Source: Capsicum annuum
Taxonomy: Eukaryota > Streptophyta > Magnoliopsida > Solanales > Solanaceae
Assembly: GCF_002878395.1 (NCBI RefSeq)
Contig: NC_061118.1
Coordinates: 2,616,310 to 2,680,309, forward strand
Length of the DNA stretch: 64,000 bases
Direction: 5' to 3'
In this document: positions 1 through 11,260 of the stretch, in pieces
How the letters are laid out: the number at the start of each line of letters is the position of its first letter
Numbering within the stretch: position 1 is the first letter of the stretch
Notes under the pieces: generated by a model
What the model saw: only the letters and a program-made list of their open reading frames with translations
What the model was told of the DNA's origin: nothing
The model's database searches: none
Position numbers and translations under genes: made by a program

Positions 1-1284
1 TTTCTCTAACGTTTTCTATATTACTTTAATAATCTCCTTCATAGTGCATCCATAAAGTATGTCATTCTTCTCAAGATGTTTGTTAAGAGCTTCAACATAA
101 CAACGATGATGCTTTCCCTAACGTACCTTAACTATCAACTGACTCATATATGGTTCTGGTGCATCCTACAATGCAACCATTACCAAATTTCATGTATTTG
201 TTAAATTTCTTACTGTGATTTTTGTGTTTTCTTCTTTTGAAACTATATAACAAAAAAAATATTACAAGTTATAAGGTGGAGTTTTAAGACCATAATAAGC
301 AAAAAGTTTTCATACCCTTCATGTCCATGAGGGCTTCTCCTTTGCCTATGAAAAGGTCAGAAGATGGTACATTATTACCCACCTCAAAATTTTTTTACAG
401 TGCAACAACTGACGTCTTCCTTACACCATCACTCTTAAGAGGATAAAATTAAGATCCAAATGCATACTATAAATTTTCAGGTTTATTAACTGAAGAATGA
501 AACTAGAATCAAATTGACATCCACTTACTTTATCATTCAAGTCCATTCGAGATATTTCAAATTCAAATCCTTCAAAAATAGGGAGGGACATGAGAGGATC
601 CAAATACCCAATGATTGTATGTGAGCCATTCTAATATCAAGTTTGATATCTCGATAACGGTGCATAAACAACCTACAATTCAATATACAAAAATTCAAAA
701 CAAAATCAAATGTGCCCCTCAAGGGACAAAAAATATGTATCATTAACATAAACTAACAAACATTTATTTAAATTTTTTTCAAAAAAGCAAAGTTACTAAG
801 CAAAAGTCTAAGAGAAAAGAATTTAATATAATTTCAGTTCATAAAATATGATATCTAAGTACATAAGTATACACATAATACCGTTGTAAACTTTTTTCTT
901 TCTGAGCAAGAACTTATAATCTAGCTGTGCATATTGCTTTGACCATTAATTAATCAAATCTATCATACTTGTTTATATGATATCATCCCACGTCAATCAA
1001 TAAAACTATATATAAGAAGAACAAAACTATTTAAATTAGAAATGAACGTTAAGACGTATCCCCCCCCCCCCCCCCCCCCAAAAAAAAAAAAAAGGCAAAA
1101 AGAAGAAGAATAAAAGAAGCCAAATACTTTAAAAAAAGACTAACGATGAAGTAGTTGTTCTTTTGATATATGTTAGGACTCTTAATTGCTTTCCTATATT
1201 TTATAATTCATATATTTATTTCTTTTTGTATATTTAATTTTTTAAGTTTATTTTCATATATTTTATGTGTCCTTAATTTAATAA
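1..1284. other. AT-rich DNA without recognisable gene
   Basis: No reading frame here resembles a known protein and no RNA gene is visible. The short frames at about 421-749 on the minus strand look like chance. The only notable feature is a run of about 19 C directly followed by a run of A near 1061-1093. Confidence 0.6.
1061..1093. repeat. poly(C)-poly(A) homopolymer junction
   Basis: A run of roughly 19 cytosines passes straight into a run of roughly 14 adenines. Homopolymers of this kind mutate by slippage, and the exact lengths may be assembly-dependent. Confidence 0.85.
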
Positions 1285-1453
1285 AATAATAATTAACTCA
1301 TAAAGTTGCTGCCATGGGACCAAGGTTCAAGCCTTGGAAACAGTCTCTGGAAGAAATGCAAGGTAAGACTGCGTACGATACACCCTTGTGGTGGGGCCCT
1401 TTCCCGAACACTGTGCATAGCGGTAGCTTTAGTGCACCGGGCTGCCTTTTTTT
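1285..1453 (+). mobile_element. tRNA-derived SINE, Solanaceae TS/SolS type
   Basis: Seen: a tRNA-like head with AAAGTTGCTGCCATG, a pol III B-box-like GGTTCAAGCC near 1324, a middle part reading GCTGCGTACGATA, and the typical tail AGTGCACCGGGCTGCC ending in a T run. Known: this order of blocks defines the abundant tRNA-derived SINEs of nightshades, which are copied by LINE reverse transcriptase. The first dozen or so bases are worn or missing, so the A box is weak. Together with the tail this is the best taxonomic marker in the window. Confidence 0.85.
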
Positions 1454-1486
1454 AATAATTAAAATAATAATAAAAAGATGATATTG

Positions 1487-1556
1487 TCTAAAGCGAAGAC
1501 TTTTTATGAAAGACAAAAAATTCAAACAATATTTCTAAGGTCCTTCATACTTTTAA
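1487..1556 (+). repeat. 60-bp direct repeat, copy 1 (between SINE and LINE)
   Basis: The block with TATGAAAGACAAAAAATTC and TTTCTAAGG is repeated at about 3180-3245 with roughly 80 percent identity by eye. The two copies flank the LINE fragment at a distance of about 1.7 kb. Confidence 0.7.
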
Positions 1557-1609
1557 GTGTCAAATAAGTAGCTGGAAGCAGCCTGCTCATGGTCGACATG
1601 CCTGTTTTA

Positions 1610-1970
1610 ACTGCTTCAATCATGATTTTACTATATTATTCCTAATTAATTTCTAGAAGTCATTTACGTATTAAAAAATTTAAAATATTTAATAAAAAAT
1701 TTAAAATAGACATTTATGACATGACTGCTTCAGCCGTGATTTTACTATATCACTCATAATTAATTATAAGTCCTTTAAGTATTAAAAAATTAATAATATT
1801 TAATAAAAAAGATAAATGAGGCATAAAATAATAAATTATTTTTTGATGTTTTAAATTAACTTAACGTCTTATATGAGACAACTTAGAAAAAATTTCACAA
1901 GTATTTGCTATAATAATTTTACTATGTCACTTCCAATTAGTAGAATAGAAGAAAAAAATATTATAAATCA
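1610..1970. repeat. Diverged tandem repeat, period about 114 bp
   Basis: Units start at 1610 and 1724, each with ACTGCTTCA, then GATTTTACTATAT, a CTAATTAATT-like stretch and TTTAATAAAAAA. A shorter partial third unit with ATTTTACTATGTCAC is visible near 1915. No coding capacity is seen. Confidence 0.6.
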
Positions 1971-2384
1971 CAATAATTAAAAACTTAAATTATTTAAAAA
2001 ATATAATTGACTATCAATGCCACAAAAGTTTGAACAACTTAAAATATTGTTATACAAATTTCATTAATCTAAGTATAATAATATATGCCTAACTTAGAAT
2101 TTATCAACCAAACAAATGAAGGTTTTAATTAAATGATGAAATTATACAAAACGTAGAATTTTTATGGATCAACATTGGACTGTGCGTAGTAAGGCGTAAG
2201 TCGACTAGTAGAAAGTATTATCCGTTTCTTTAAAAGAAAATGAAGTCGTCTAACAGCTTAAAAACTTAGGAAAGAAAATGTTGTGTGTTTTTGTACATAA
2301 AAAAAAGAAAGAGTAGTATTACTCTAATTTTAATGGAAACCATCAAATTTCCTTTTTCTCCCTCTTTGTATATATTTAAAGGGT

Positions 2385-3165
2385 TTAGGTTGAGTAGGTA
2401 TAAGACGGAATATTTGAAGTATAAGTTCAACGAGGTGTCTCATGAGTCAAATGTGGTTGTTAAGTTTGGTACTTATTCTATCACTAAGAGAGATAATTTT
2501 AAGTATCCGGGGTTTATGATTCGGGGAAATGGAGATATTGACAAAGATGCTACTCATCGAATTGGGTAGGATGTATGAAATGAAGGCTTACCTCCAGAAT
2601 CTTGTATGACAAAAAGGTACCTCCTAAACTTAAAGGCCAGTTCTACAGAGTGGTGGTTAGACCAACTTTATTGTATAGCGCAGAGTGTTGGCTTGTTAAG
2701 AAGACCCTCATTTAAAATATGAATGTGACAGAGATGAGAATGCTTTGGTGGATGTGTTGATGTACTAGGAAAGATAGGATTAGAAATAAGGTTATTCAAG
2801 ATAAGGGAGGGAGTGACTTCAGTAAAAGCCAAAATGATAGAAGCGAGGTTGTGATAGTTTAGTCATGTGATGAGGAGGGGCACAAATACCTCAGTGTAGA
2901 GGCATGAGAGGGTTGCTAAGGATAATTTCAAGCGAGGTAGAGGTAGATCTAAGAAATATTGAAGGGAGGTGATTAGACATGACATGGAGCAACTTCAGCT
3001 TACCGAGGACATGAAGTTAGATAGGAAGTTGTGGAGGAGGTGGATTAGGGTTGAAGGTTAGTATGAGTTTAGGATGTTGTATCATTTATTGTATTACTTG
3101 TTGTATCTTGTATATGGTATTATTGAATATGTTGATTTTTATTGTATCTTATTTTTTTACTATTC
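2385..3165 (+). pseudogene. LINE (non-LTR retrotransposon) RT C-terminal remnant and 3' end
   Basis: Translating across frames gives the conserved end of a plant LINE ORF2: a block starting GFRLSRYKTEYLKYKF, then a segment with GNGDIDKDATHRIG, then a frame change into KVPPKLKGQFYRVVVRPTLL and a tyrosine/cysteine-rich part, then TEMRMLWWMC and LTEDMKLDRKLW, ending near 3061 in RVEG and a stop. Known: this is the region after the RT fingers and palm in plant LINEs (RTE-like by its motifs, which I cannot confirm). Upstream RT and endonuclease are absent, so it is a 5'-truncated insertion, the usual outcome of target-primed reverse transcription. In-frame stops and a frameshift near 2570 show it is dead. 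Confidence 0.85.
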
Positions 3166-3179
3166 CTCTTAGACCCCAC

Positions 3180-3245
3180 TTTGTCTATTGCAAAGTCTTT
3201 TAATGAAAGACAGAAAGTTCAAGCAACATTTCTAAGGCCCTTTAT
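3180..3245 (+). repeat. 60-bp direct repeat, copy 2 (after LINE)
   Basis: Partner of the block at 1487-1556, with AATGAAAGACAGAAAGTTC followed by TTTCTAAGGCCCTTTATA. It begins just after the LINE 3' end. Confidence 0.7.
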
Positions 3246-3765
3246 ATTTTTACTATAGTATAGATTATATAATTTTTTTAAAATTTTTAAATGTCATTCA
3301 AATTTAAAATTTATTACATAAAAGATAATTTTTATTTATCTTTTGTCACTTAAAATTCATTAAATTTTGACCAAGTTAACTAAAAATTAAATTTCACCAA
3401 AATTTAAATATTTCACACTCAAAGTATGACAAGACGTCCAAAATGATACAAACCAAAATACAAAAACAAACTTGAAGTACGAGAAATCAAATGATAACAA
3501 GGAAAATAATTAAAAAACAAGACACAAGAAGAGGAAAAGTAAGCAAACTAAAGGTATATTAAACCAATAATCCTCAATTGATATCCTACTACGAGCACCT
3601 AAGATCAATAGAAAAATTAATCCACTGACAACCAACATTTCTAAACAATCAACAAAGCTACCAACAAGCCTAGAAAACAATCTCAAGTGTAAGTTAATCC
3701 AAAATCTCTAAACCTAAGAAAAAAAAGAAACCTTGTTATTTATAACCACGGACTATTTATTATAA
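3246..3765. other. AT-rich spacer, nothing recognisable
   Basis: Very AT-rich and A-biased on the plus strand. No coding or repeat signature was recognised until the MULE-like element border. Confidence 0.6.
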
Positions 3766-5425
3766 GGGTAACTTACATAAATCCTGGATTTTTAATGGGT
3801 TCTAATACTTTTTCCCATAACTTTATTTAATTACACAATATCTCAAATTTTGATATTTTCGATACATATCTTTAACCTTGATACATATGCATTGTGATAC
3901 ATTTGTAATTTAGTGGTTAGTTAAATAAAGAAGTAACTAATTTTGAATTATTACAAGCTATAAAATTACGCGCAAATCGTGGTGTAAATAGATCTGGTTT
4001 CAGATGTTCTGATTCTAGATGTATCACAATGATACATTTGGTAAAATTACTCAATACCTATTAAAAATTCAATCACATAAAAATAAATAATTTACATATG
4101 TCAAACATATTTAAATATATCAAACATTTATAAATAAATAAAAAATATGAATCATTATCACAAAATATCTGTCATATGTATCACCAGTATTTCAACAATA
4201 AATATATCATATTGGTAATGTATATATTTTGGATAACTAATTAACAACACCAATATATATTTTATATACTATTATATCAGTATTACACATGTCATTTCTC
4301 ACAGGATAAAATGTATCAATAGTGTACATATAAAATGTATCACAAAATTAAATAAAATACCAAATGTATCAATTGAAAAATATCCAAACTGAATGAAGGT
4401 TGTGAAACCATTAAATGACCAAAAATATATGCATCATCCTTAAAATTATGAAAAGAGCACACAAGTTCTTGATTTATATCTATATATGTATTAAATTCAT
4501 TTATTTGATACATATGATTAATACATATGTATATGTCTTGATACTTATGATTAATACGTATAATCCACCCCCCTCCGTCGTTCATCTGCACCATCACCAC
4601 CACCTTGGCTACCCCACCAGTCCATCGTTCGTCCTCACCACCACCACCACTTTGATTGTTCTCGTTGGAAATCTAACAACTGGTTGTTCAATTTACTTAT
4701 GATTAATACATATAATCCACCACCACCCCTTTCGTCGTTAGTCCGCACTATCACCGCCACCTTCTCTTCCCCACCCCCCCGTCGTTCATCCTCACTACCA
4801 CCGACAGTTTGATCTACTTATGGTTGATACATATAATTTACCACCACCCATTTCATTATTTGTCCTCACCATCACCGCCACCTTAGCTTCCCCACCCCCT
4901 CCGTCATTCGTCCTCACCACCACCGTCACTTACTTATGATTGATACATATAATCCACCACCACCCCTTTCGTCATTCGTCTGCACCATCACCGGCACCTT
5001 GGCTTCCCCACCCCCTCCGTCGTTCGTCCTCACCACCACTGTCACTTTGATTTTTCTCGTCGGAAATCTAACAACTGATTGTTCAATTTCTCCTCTTTTC
5101 CTTAATGGATATTGACTTAAAAGTTGAAAAAAATTCAAAATTTATTAAAAAAAGGTGCTAAAAAGATAAGACAATGAAATTGGTGAAAAAGTTGAGATAA
5201 ATATTGTATCAATTGGTGATAATTTAGGAGAGATTTTAAGGGATGAAATTTTTGAAAAGAAAAAATGAATTGCATGCATTAATTATGGAGTAAAATTAGG
5301 ATGAGGTTTTTGTTTATATGTGTCAAGAGTAAAATATTAAACCCAGTATTTTAAGTAATTGTTTAAAAAATAAGGGATTTTGGGTAATAAAGTCTCTTAG
5401 ATTAGTGGTTTTGTGAAATTTAATT
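3766..5425. mobile_element. Non-autonomous MULE-like DNA transposon
   Basis: The same nine bases TTATTATAA lie immediately outside both ends (3757-3765 and 5426-5434), the size expected for Mutator-like elements. The left end TAACTTACATAAATCC and the reverse complement of the right end TAAATTTCACAAAACC match over roughly 16 bases. Diverged similarity continues inward, for example ACTTTTTCCCAT against ACTTTATTACCC. No transposase is present in the 1.66 kb interior, which instead carries TGATACATATG-type words and a CA-rich tandem repeat. An AT-rich duplication could arise by chance, so the assignment rests on duplication and inverted ends together. Confidence 0.55.
4541..5091. repeat. CA-rich tandem repeat inside the MULE-like element
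   Basis: Four units begin with CTTATGRTTRATACRTATAA at about 4544, 4694, 4816 and 4932. Each continues into a CCACCACC-rich stretch with CGTCGTTCGTCCTCACCACC. The first and last units carry an extra tail of about 40 bp ending in GAAATCTAACAACTG. The translated His/Pro/Ser-rich frames are by-products of the CAC triplets, not genes. Confidence 0.8.
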
Positions 5426-5572
5426 TTATTATAAAATAAGCCAAAAAGTGACCCTAAATGTCAAATGGGCCCAAAAGTGATCCAATATGCCAAAATACCC
5501 AAAGGAAGAGACTCCTCCGTCGCCCATCCTCATCATGGTGGATTGCAAAACTCCTCTTCATCTCTAAAGCAT

Positions 5573-6907
5573 TGATAACACTCAACTTACACTATTGTTT
5601 TAGTGAAAGGCAGTCGTTGCTAATATAAACACAATAAGAGTCGGGGTCGAATCCACGAGGAATAACGTGAGTGGTGATCGAGTAAGTTTGAAATAAAAGT
5701 TAATAGCTAAATTCAAATATGGGATACAAATATTTGGGGGTTTCAGAATTAAAACAATGTTGAACAAAATCAATCTATAACACTAAATGAGAGCAAATAA
5801 TTGTTGAACCAAATAAGAGAAGTCTTGGAGTTATGCTATCCTAGGGATAATTAGTGTATGTGTATTCAAGAGTCAGTTCCAATTTTTCTTAATGAGCTTT
5901 GGGTAGGCTAGGTTTAGGGTCTTAGTATTAGTCTTTCAACAAAGCACTAAATTTCATTCATGTATTCTTTTGAATACCTTATTAGTGTGGAAAATTCATC
6001 AATCCAATACCTCAACTTAGCATCCCTATTTCCAGGATGATGCTTATGGATATAGCAAATCCACATAACATCCTTATTTCTGAGACAATGCTAAGGAAGA
6101 AGCTAAAATCAATTAGTTGTTCATAATTACTCATCATTCACATCCCCTTTTCAAGGATGATGTGGGATCCAAGGCAATTAGGGTTTTCACCTATAATTCT
6201 CATTCCAAACATAGAGTAATAGTAAAATCCAACACCACTAACTATCAATTTCAGCTAACAATCAATATCCATACACATTAATACCCTATTCAAAAATAAC
6301 CCCAAGATAGGAATTTAGCTACTCATGGATTTAAAGAGAAGGATTACCCAAATTTGCATTCAAATCTTCCATTGAAAACTAAAATAGAGTAAAACCAAAC
6401 TTCAATTTGAATTTTCAACTAAATCATCAATTGGAATTAAGCATACAATTCTCTCTCCCAACTCTCAAAACTAAAAATTAGCATAAAGTTAAGTCCATTA
6501 TGAAAGGTTTTTAGCCATTTTGGGCTTTTGGGAACAACTCCATGAAATTACATTTTTGCTCTTGAAAATTTTTGGCCAATCGCGATCGCCGTATGTTGTC
6601 ACAATTGCGCTAGTTGCCTCACGATTGTCGTTGTGTAACTTGGCTATGGATTGTGATCACGACCCTCAAGCTGCGATCGCAGTACCTGAGGGCTGATCCC
6701 TAGTCCTGAGTTTCAACTTTTGCTCATTTTTGTCCATTTTTCTTTCCTTTCACCTTTATTTCAAGTCATTTTCATCATAGGTCCTGCAAGATCACAAAAA
6801 CTGGGAATTAACACATTCAATTAGAGTTTTAGCCTCATATCCATAATTATTCCATCGTAGTCTGAATGAATTTGGATGTAAATGTGTTACAAATGTGCCA
6901 CTCATCA
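5573..6907 (-). mobile_element. Tat/Ogre-type solo LTR (Tat-1)
   Basis: On the minus strand it begins TGATGAGTGGCACATTTG and ends GAGTGTTATCA, with a GGATTCGACCCC block near the 3' end that is typical of Tat/Athila LTRs. Flanking bases AGCA on both sides (4 of 5 bases match) suggest a target duplication. It has the same organisation as the copy at 13902-15371. No internal gag or pol is attached on either side, so it reads as a solo LTR left by LTR-LTR recombination. Two perfect GCGATCGC palindromes lie at 6582 and 6673. Confidence 0.75.
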
Positions 6908-7690
6908 AGCAACGCCAATTACTTTAAGCTAGAATCTTTGGAATTATTCGACATGTATCATCCTCTCCTTATTGAAGTGAATTTTTCCTAAATTCGACAA
7001 AAAATCATTTTCAAGATCAAGATCCTCGGGGAACTCCTTTGAATTGGGAAGGTTCATAACTCGTTTAACCAAAAGAGTGGAATGCTAACATCTCCTTATT
7101 GAGGAAAAGTATCTTCAATAAGCACTTTGTTGGCAAGTATATTTAGGATAGTAACATCCCTATCACATGGATATTCTACACCTTTGTAGTCTTATCAAAG
7201 TTATCAAACCCTTCTATGTGGTTCTCCTCTTTCTCCACCTTTTCCTTGTAGTAGGATTCACTTTTTCAAAGTATAATTATATTTGAGTTGCACATTCACT
7301 CATCTAGTGACCCTATCTTTGACATTTGAAGCATTCTCTACTCTTAAGATTAGGATTATCTCTTTATCTAAGGGGATATCTTAGAGCATTATTCTTAATG
7401 GGCTTTTTCTCAAAAGACCTCTTGAACTCGGACCCTTGAGCCCGTGTTAATGACACTTGATTTTCTGCTTTGGGATTGATGGATTTCTTCTCCTTGATAT
7501 CTCGATCAACATCAATAACTATTTCTAAGAGATTATCCATCTAGGTAAACTTATGCATTAGCATTATAGAGGCAATTCTTGATTCAAAGCAACTTTTAAC
7601 TGTATCTTGGTATACTCTTCTTTAAAAATCCAATATCTCAGATCATGATGAAGCCTACTATAACCCATCAACATATAAGGAAATTCGTAG
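6908..7690 (-). pseudogene. Gag zinc-knuckle remnant and PPT of LTR element H (3' part)
   Basis: On the minus strand, near 7340-7290, a frame reads ECFKCQR-stop-GH-stop-MSEC. This keeps the CX2CX4HX4C spacing of a retroelement Gag zinc knuckle despite two stops. Further along the same strand AAGGAGAGGA (6961-6970) followed by TGATACATG looks like a PPT and the start of a 3' LTR, which Tat-1 then interrupts at 6907. Little or no pol fits between knuckle and PPT, so H was either deleted or a gag-only element. The matching 5' part of gag is at 21834-22310, separated by 14 kb of later insertions. The family is probably Ty3/gypsy but not resolved. Confidence 0.55.
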
Positions 7691-9077
7691 TCTGGAACTA
7701 CTAGTAAGGGAATACTAAGAGAAATGGAGGAGGAATGTTGAATAAATGAAATAAAAGACTAAAATACATAAGATAGTCCAAAAACTGGTGGAATCAATAC
7801 AAGATCTTATAATGTAATAGGACTTACAAAATAAAGTACAAAATGAATATACTGATACAACCCATCTCTTAATACAACATAGAGACTAGTCTAGCACATA
7901 AGAGTGAGAATAACAATACTCCGAATGCTAGGAGCTCACTTTATGTCTTTGAACCATAGCTACTATGCACGATGCACACAACAATGATGAAAACTTGTAC
8001 TATGATCTGTAGGCTGCAGAAGTGTAGTATGAGTACCAACATATGGTACTCAGTAGGCAACTACCGACTGAGCTCTAATGATAATGCAAATATAAATAAC
8101 ATGCAAGTAGGAATGTAACCTACACCCAAATATCTAGCAAGCTTCTATTCATATCCACACAACTAACATGATAATCTAATAGAACAATAAGGATAAGTTA
8201 CCCTATTCCAACCATACTATGAGTCCATAGCACTACATCATATATCATTGGCCAATATATAAATATAGAGCGGAAGAAGGATACGTATAGTAGTATACAA
8301 GTCAAAGAATGGATATACAACATGAGTAAATAAAAGAAGGGAAGGATACACGGTAATACCATAACTACTATAGATCGACACATATACATAATAAATCTAA
8401 CTCAAACGTACAAGCTACGTAGCCATACTAGTACCTCCAGGCCTTCAAATCATAGTAGAAACTAGTGCTAATATAATTAGGTCTCTAAACCATACGTCTA
8501 AACATGAGATAATTACCATAATAAAGTAACCATAAAAAAAGAAATCAAAATATCAGGGTCTAAATCCATAATGCCTAGCCAAGGAATAATCATGCGTAAT
8601 AACATAACCATAAGGAAAAAGAAATAGAATCATACTTCAAGTCTCAATATCTGCCCAATAATCAACCAGCCACGAGCCAATCATAATAACTACAATAATG
8701 TAACCGGCTAGTACAAATATATAATATCTAACCGGGACTTTCATAAATCCCCACCGCTATAGGCCCAGAAGGTTCAATCAACACACACCACACTATAAGC
8801 CATACTTTTCACCTATACCTATGCAACACATAAAGCTGATAGATATAGGCACATACTAGTGATAGAAAATGCACATACATGGATGAATGCAAGGAGAATC
8901 CATAATACCAGAACCATTATATCATCATCAATCACCGGGCTTGAACCAAGACTCATACCAATAATATCATCAATTGCCGGACTTGAATTGAAACTTATAT
9001 CATCAATCATCAGACTTGAACTGGAACTCATATCATCAATATCATCATCAATCTACTCTGTCCAGTATATTATATAT
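7690..9077 (-). mobile_element. Chromovirus LTR A, 3' portion (left of T1 insertion)
   Basis: This stretch matches, in order, the 3' part of the LTR at 22379-24967: a shared CTACTAGTA near the end, GAAGTGTAGTATGA with TACTC around 8020, and a short tandem array with CCGGACTTGAA near 8930-9030. The remainder of the same LTR continues at 19768-21833, beyond element T1. The left border is uncertain by tens of bases. No pol follows the 5' end of the LTR at 21833, so A is best explained as a solo LTR inserted in gag H. Confidence 0.65.
8921..9030. repeat. Short tandem array inside LTR A, unit about 33 bp
   Basis: Three to four imperfect units contain ATCATCAAT, then a CCGGACTTGAA-like word, then AACTCATA. 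A related array of about three units lies at 23205-23295 in LTR B, so it is a heritable part of this LTR family. Confidence 0.75.
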
Positions 9078-11129
9078 TGTCATGACCCGAGACAAGGCTT
9101 GGCCGCAACGGGCATCCTAAGTTCACCGTGGACTGGAGACCACCCTTTCTTTGCCTAGTCACACAAAACATAATACACTAATAATGTCTGAATTTTGAAC
9201 ATATAATAAGACAAATAAAGGTAAGCTCAAGAAGTATAAGATACATCAATGACCAATACCCAGTCCACAGTAATCCACAAAGCCTCAATGATAGACAAAA
9301 CAAGTTAAAAGAAAAGTCTATGATAAAATATAAACCAAGAAGTAACAACCTTCTGGAAAAAAGAGGCTCACCACTTCAAGCCGACTGCTAATAATCCATA
9401 AATTTTATCACTATGTAAGAGAAATAGAAGTGTCTCCGATTCCTACATCGCCTAAGGATACAATGTTCGGAGATGATTAGTGGGTTGAATGCTAGCATGT
9501 AACTCAGGGAAGAGATAAAATAATGCCATGCTCAACAGTTTAAAATTATCCAAATCCATTACACAAAATCATATGCATATATATATATTATATATATAAG
9601 AATAATAGATCGGGGTAAGGAACAAGGCTTACCATAAACTTTAAACATTAGCTTGGACTGTATAGCTCAACCATTATAAAAAGGCGCCCACGAGATATAT
9701 GGGCTCAACTTTCCCTTCTAAAAGAGCCCCAGTGCAAGTAGTCACACGAACCAGAGAATAATCATATGTATATATATACCATGGGAGACTCAACCTCCCA
9801 GTTATATATCAATGGTGACTTAATCACCCAATCATTTAACATGGAAGACTCGAATCACCTGGTTATAAACAAGGGGACTTAAAGCCCAAGCCATTTAGAC
9901 CCCTATGTCGGTAAATGGGGTTTCTAGTATTGGTCCCTTGGGACCTCCACTTTCACGACGAAGCTATACAACCCTATTTAAGCCAAGTTAAAATATTTTT
10001 CACACTTTCCCATTAATTGAACCACAATATTCCTTAAGGCATACACTGTTGATATCGTCTTATCAACTATACTTGCAAGGTAACGTCATCATACCTGTAT
10101 AATTCCATTCACTTGGGGAAAACAACCTCTTTAATCATTAAGAGAATGCGGGGAATTCCATGACCCCCTTTGTTCACTAAATCAAATAATTCTATTTCTA
10201 TAACCTCTTTATATCATGCAATTGTTCCCAAAAATAGTTCAATGCAAATATACTCATAGCAAAAACAAATTTTACAAGATTGGTTTGGGGTCATTCAGTT
10301 ATCCACTTTGGTGAAATTAGGGGAAACCATGACCCCCTAGTTTATTCACCATGCCCATGCACCCTATCAATTCAAACCATGCATGATTCATAAAAGCCAT
10401 GGTAAAAATAATTAACTCAATAATGTTCAGTAACCCTCAACCCACATTTAAAATCATCAATCAAATCATATGGGTACAATTATAAAAATATACTTTTGAT
10501 AAAATAAGTCTTGGGAAAGAGTAACATGCCAGAAAGTACAGAGAATTATAAAGATAAATCAACCCTTGATCCCTCAGATGACCAACTTATTGAAACCCTA
10601 GCCTTGTCTTTGAATAGGGAATTTGAGAGAGTAAAGAGAGTGTTCAATATGTTAAAGTGTTAAAAATAACCCATATTTGGTGTTTTATGTACGTGGGGAA
10701 TATGTGGGGAAGGGGGGAATATCCAAAGTGCCCTTAATAAAAGACTGAAAACTATTGCCCAGTCATTACAGGTGACCTTATGACGTGTAGGGTCACCGTA
10801 TGACTTATTTCATTTAGTCATAGGCTGGACAACATCCATGGGCACCAACATTGGTCTAATTATGATTCGTGACTTATGAGTCGTATTCAGATATTATGAC
10901 TCATGAGGTCAAGTTAACGATAACACAAAAACTTTGGCAACCATTACTAGTTAGTCTACAAGAAATACTATATGAGTCGTAATAATTCTTAACGACTCGA
11001 TGGGTGACCATCGTGACTAACACAAATACTTAGCCAAACACACTAGTCAGGCTACGATTTAGGGTCGTAGTCTGGGTTGTGAGTGTAAAAACTCAAGAAT
11101 TCCAGGAGCAAAAAATCCAGGGTGTTAAA
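9078..11129 (-). repeat. T1 3' LTR
   Basis: On the minus strand it should begin at 11129 just after a purine-rich tract and end at 9078 in GGGTCATGACA. It matches the LTR at 17637-19767 over its length, with the same CAACCTCCCAGTTATATATC block, the same AAACCCTAGCCTTGTCTTT block and the same end CTCAAGAATTC. An inverted repeat GGTGACC...GGTCACC occurs at 10771-10797. Differences by eye run through the whole length, so the insertion is not young. Confidence 0.85.
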
Positions 11130-11160
11130 TTTTCCGATCCTTAGGATTATTCGTCCCCGA
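11130..11160 (-). other. T1 polypurine tract region
   Basis: On the minus strand CATTCGGGGACGAAT is followed by AAGGATCGGAAAAT directly before the 3' LTR. This is the usual Tekay-type layout at the end of pol, where plus-strand DNA synthesis is primed. Confidence 0.6.
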
Positions 11161-11260
11161 ATGATGAAACAAGGCACCCATTAGCATAATTTAACACAGA
11201 ACACAACCACGCTTACCTTTAACAAAGATAGAAAACAAAGATATCAAGGAAACATATACC

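Noticed and set aside
421..749. Short minus-strand frames near the window start as gene exons
   Set aside because: No motif, no splice-site pattern and AT-rich composition; nothing supports coding.
1324..1333. GGTTCAAGCC as part of a functional tRNA gene
   Set aside because: It is the pol III B box of the SINE; no cloverleaf or anticodon arm can be formed.
4415..5138. His/Pro/Thr-rich reading frames on both strands
   Set aside because: They are translations of CAC/CCA triplets in the tandem repeat of the MULE-like element, with no start context or family likeness.
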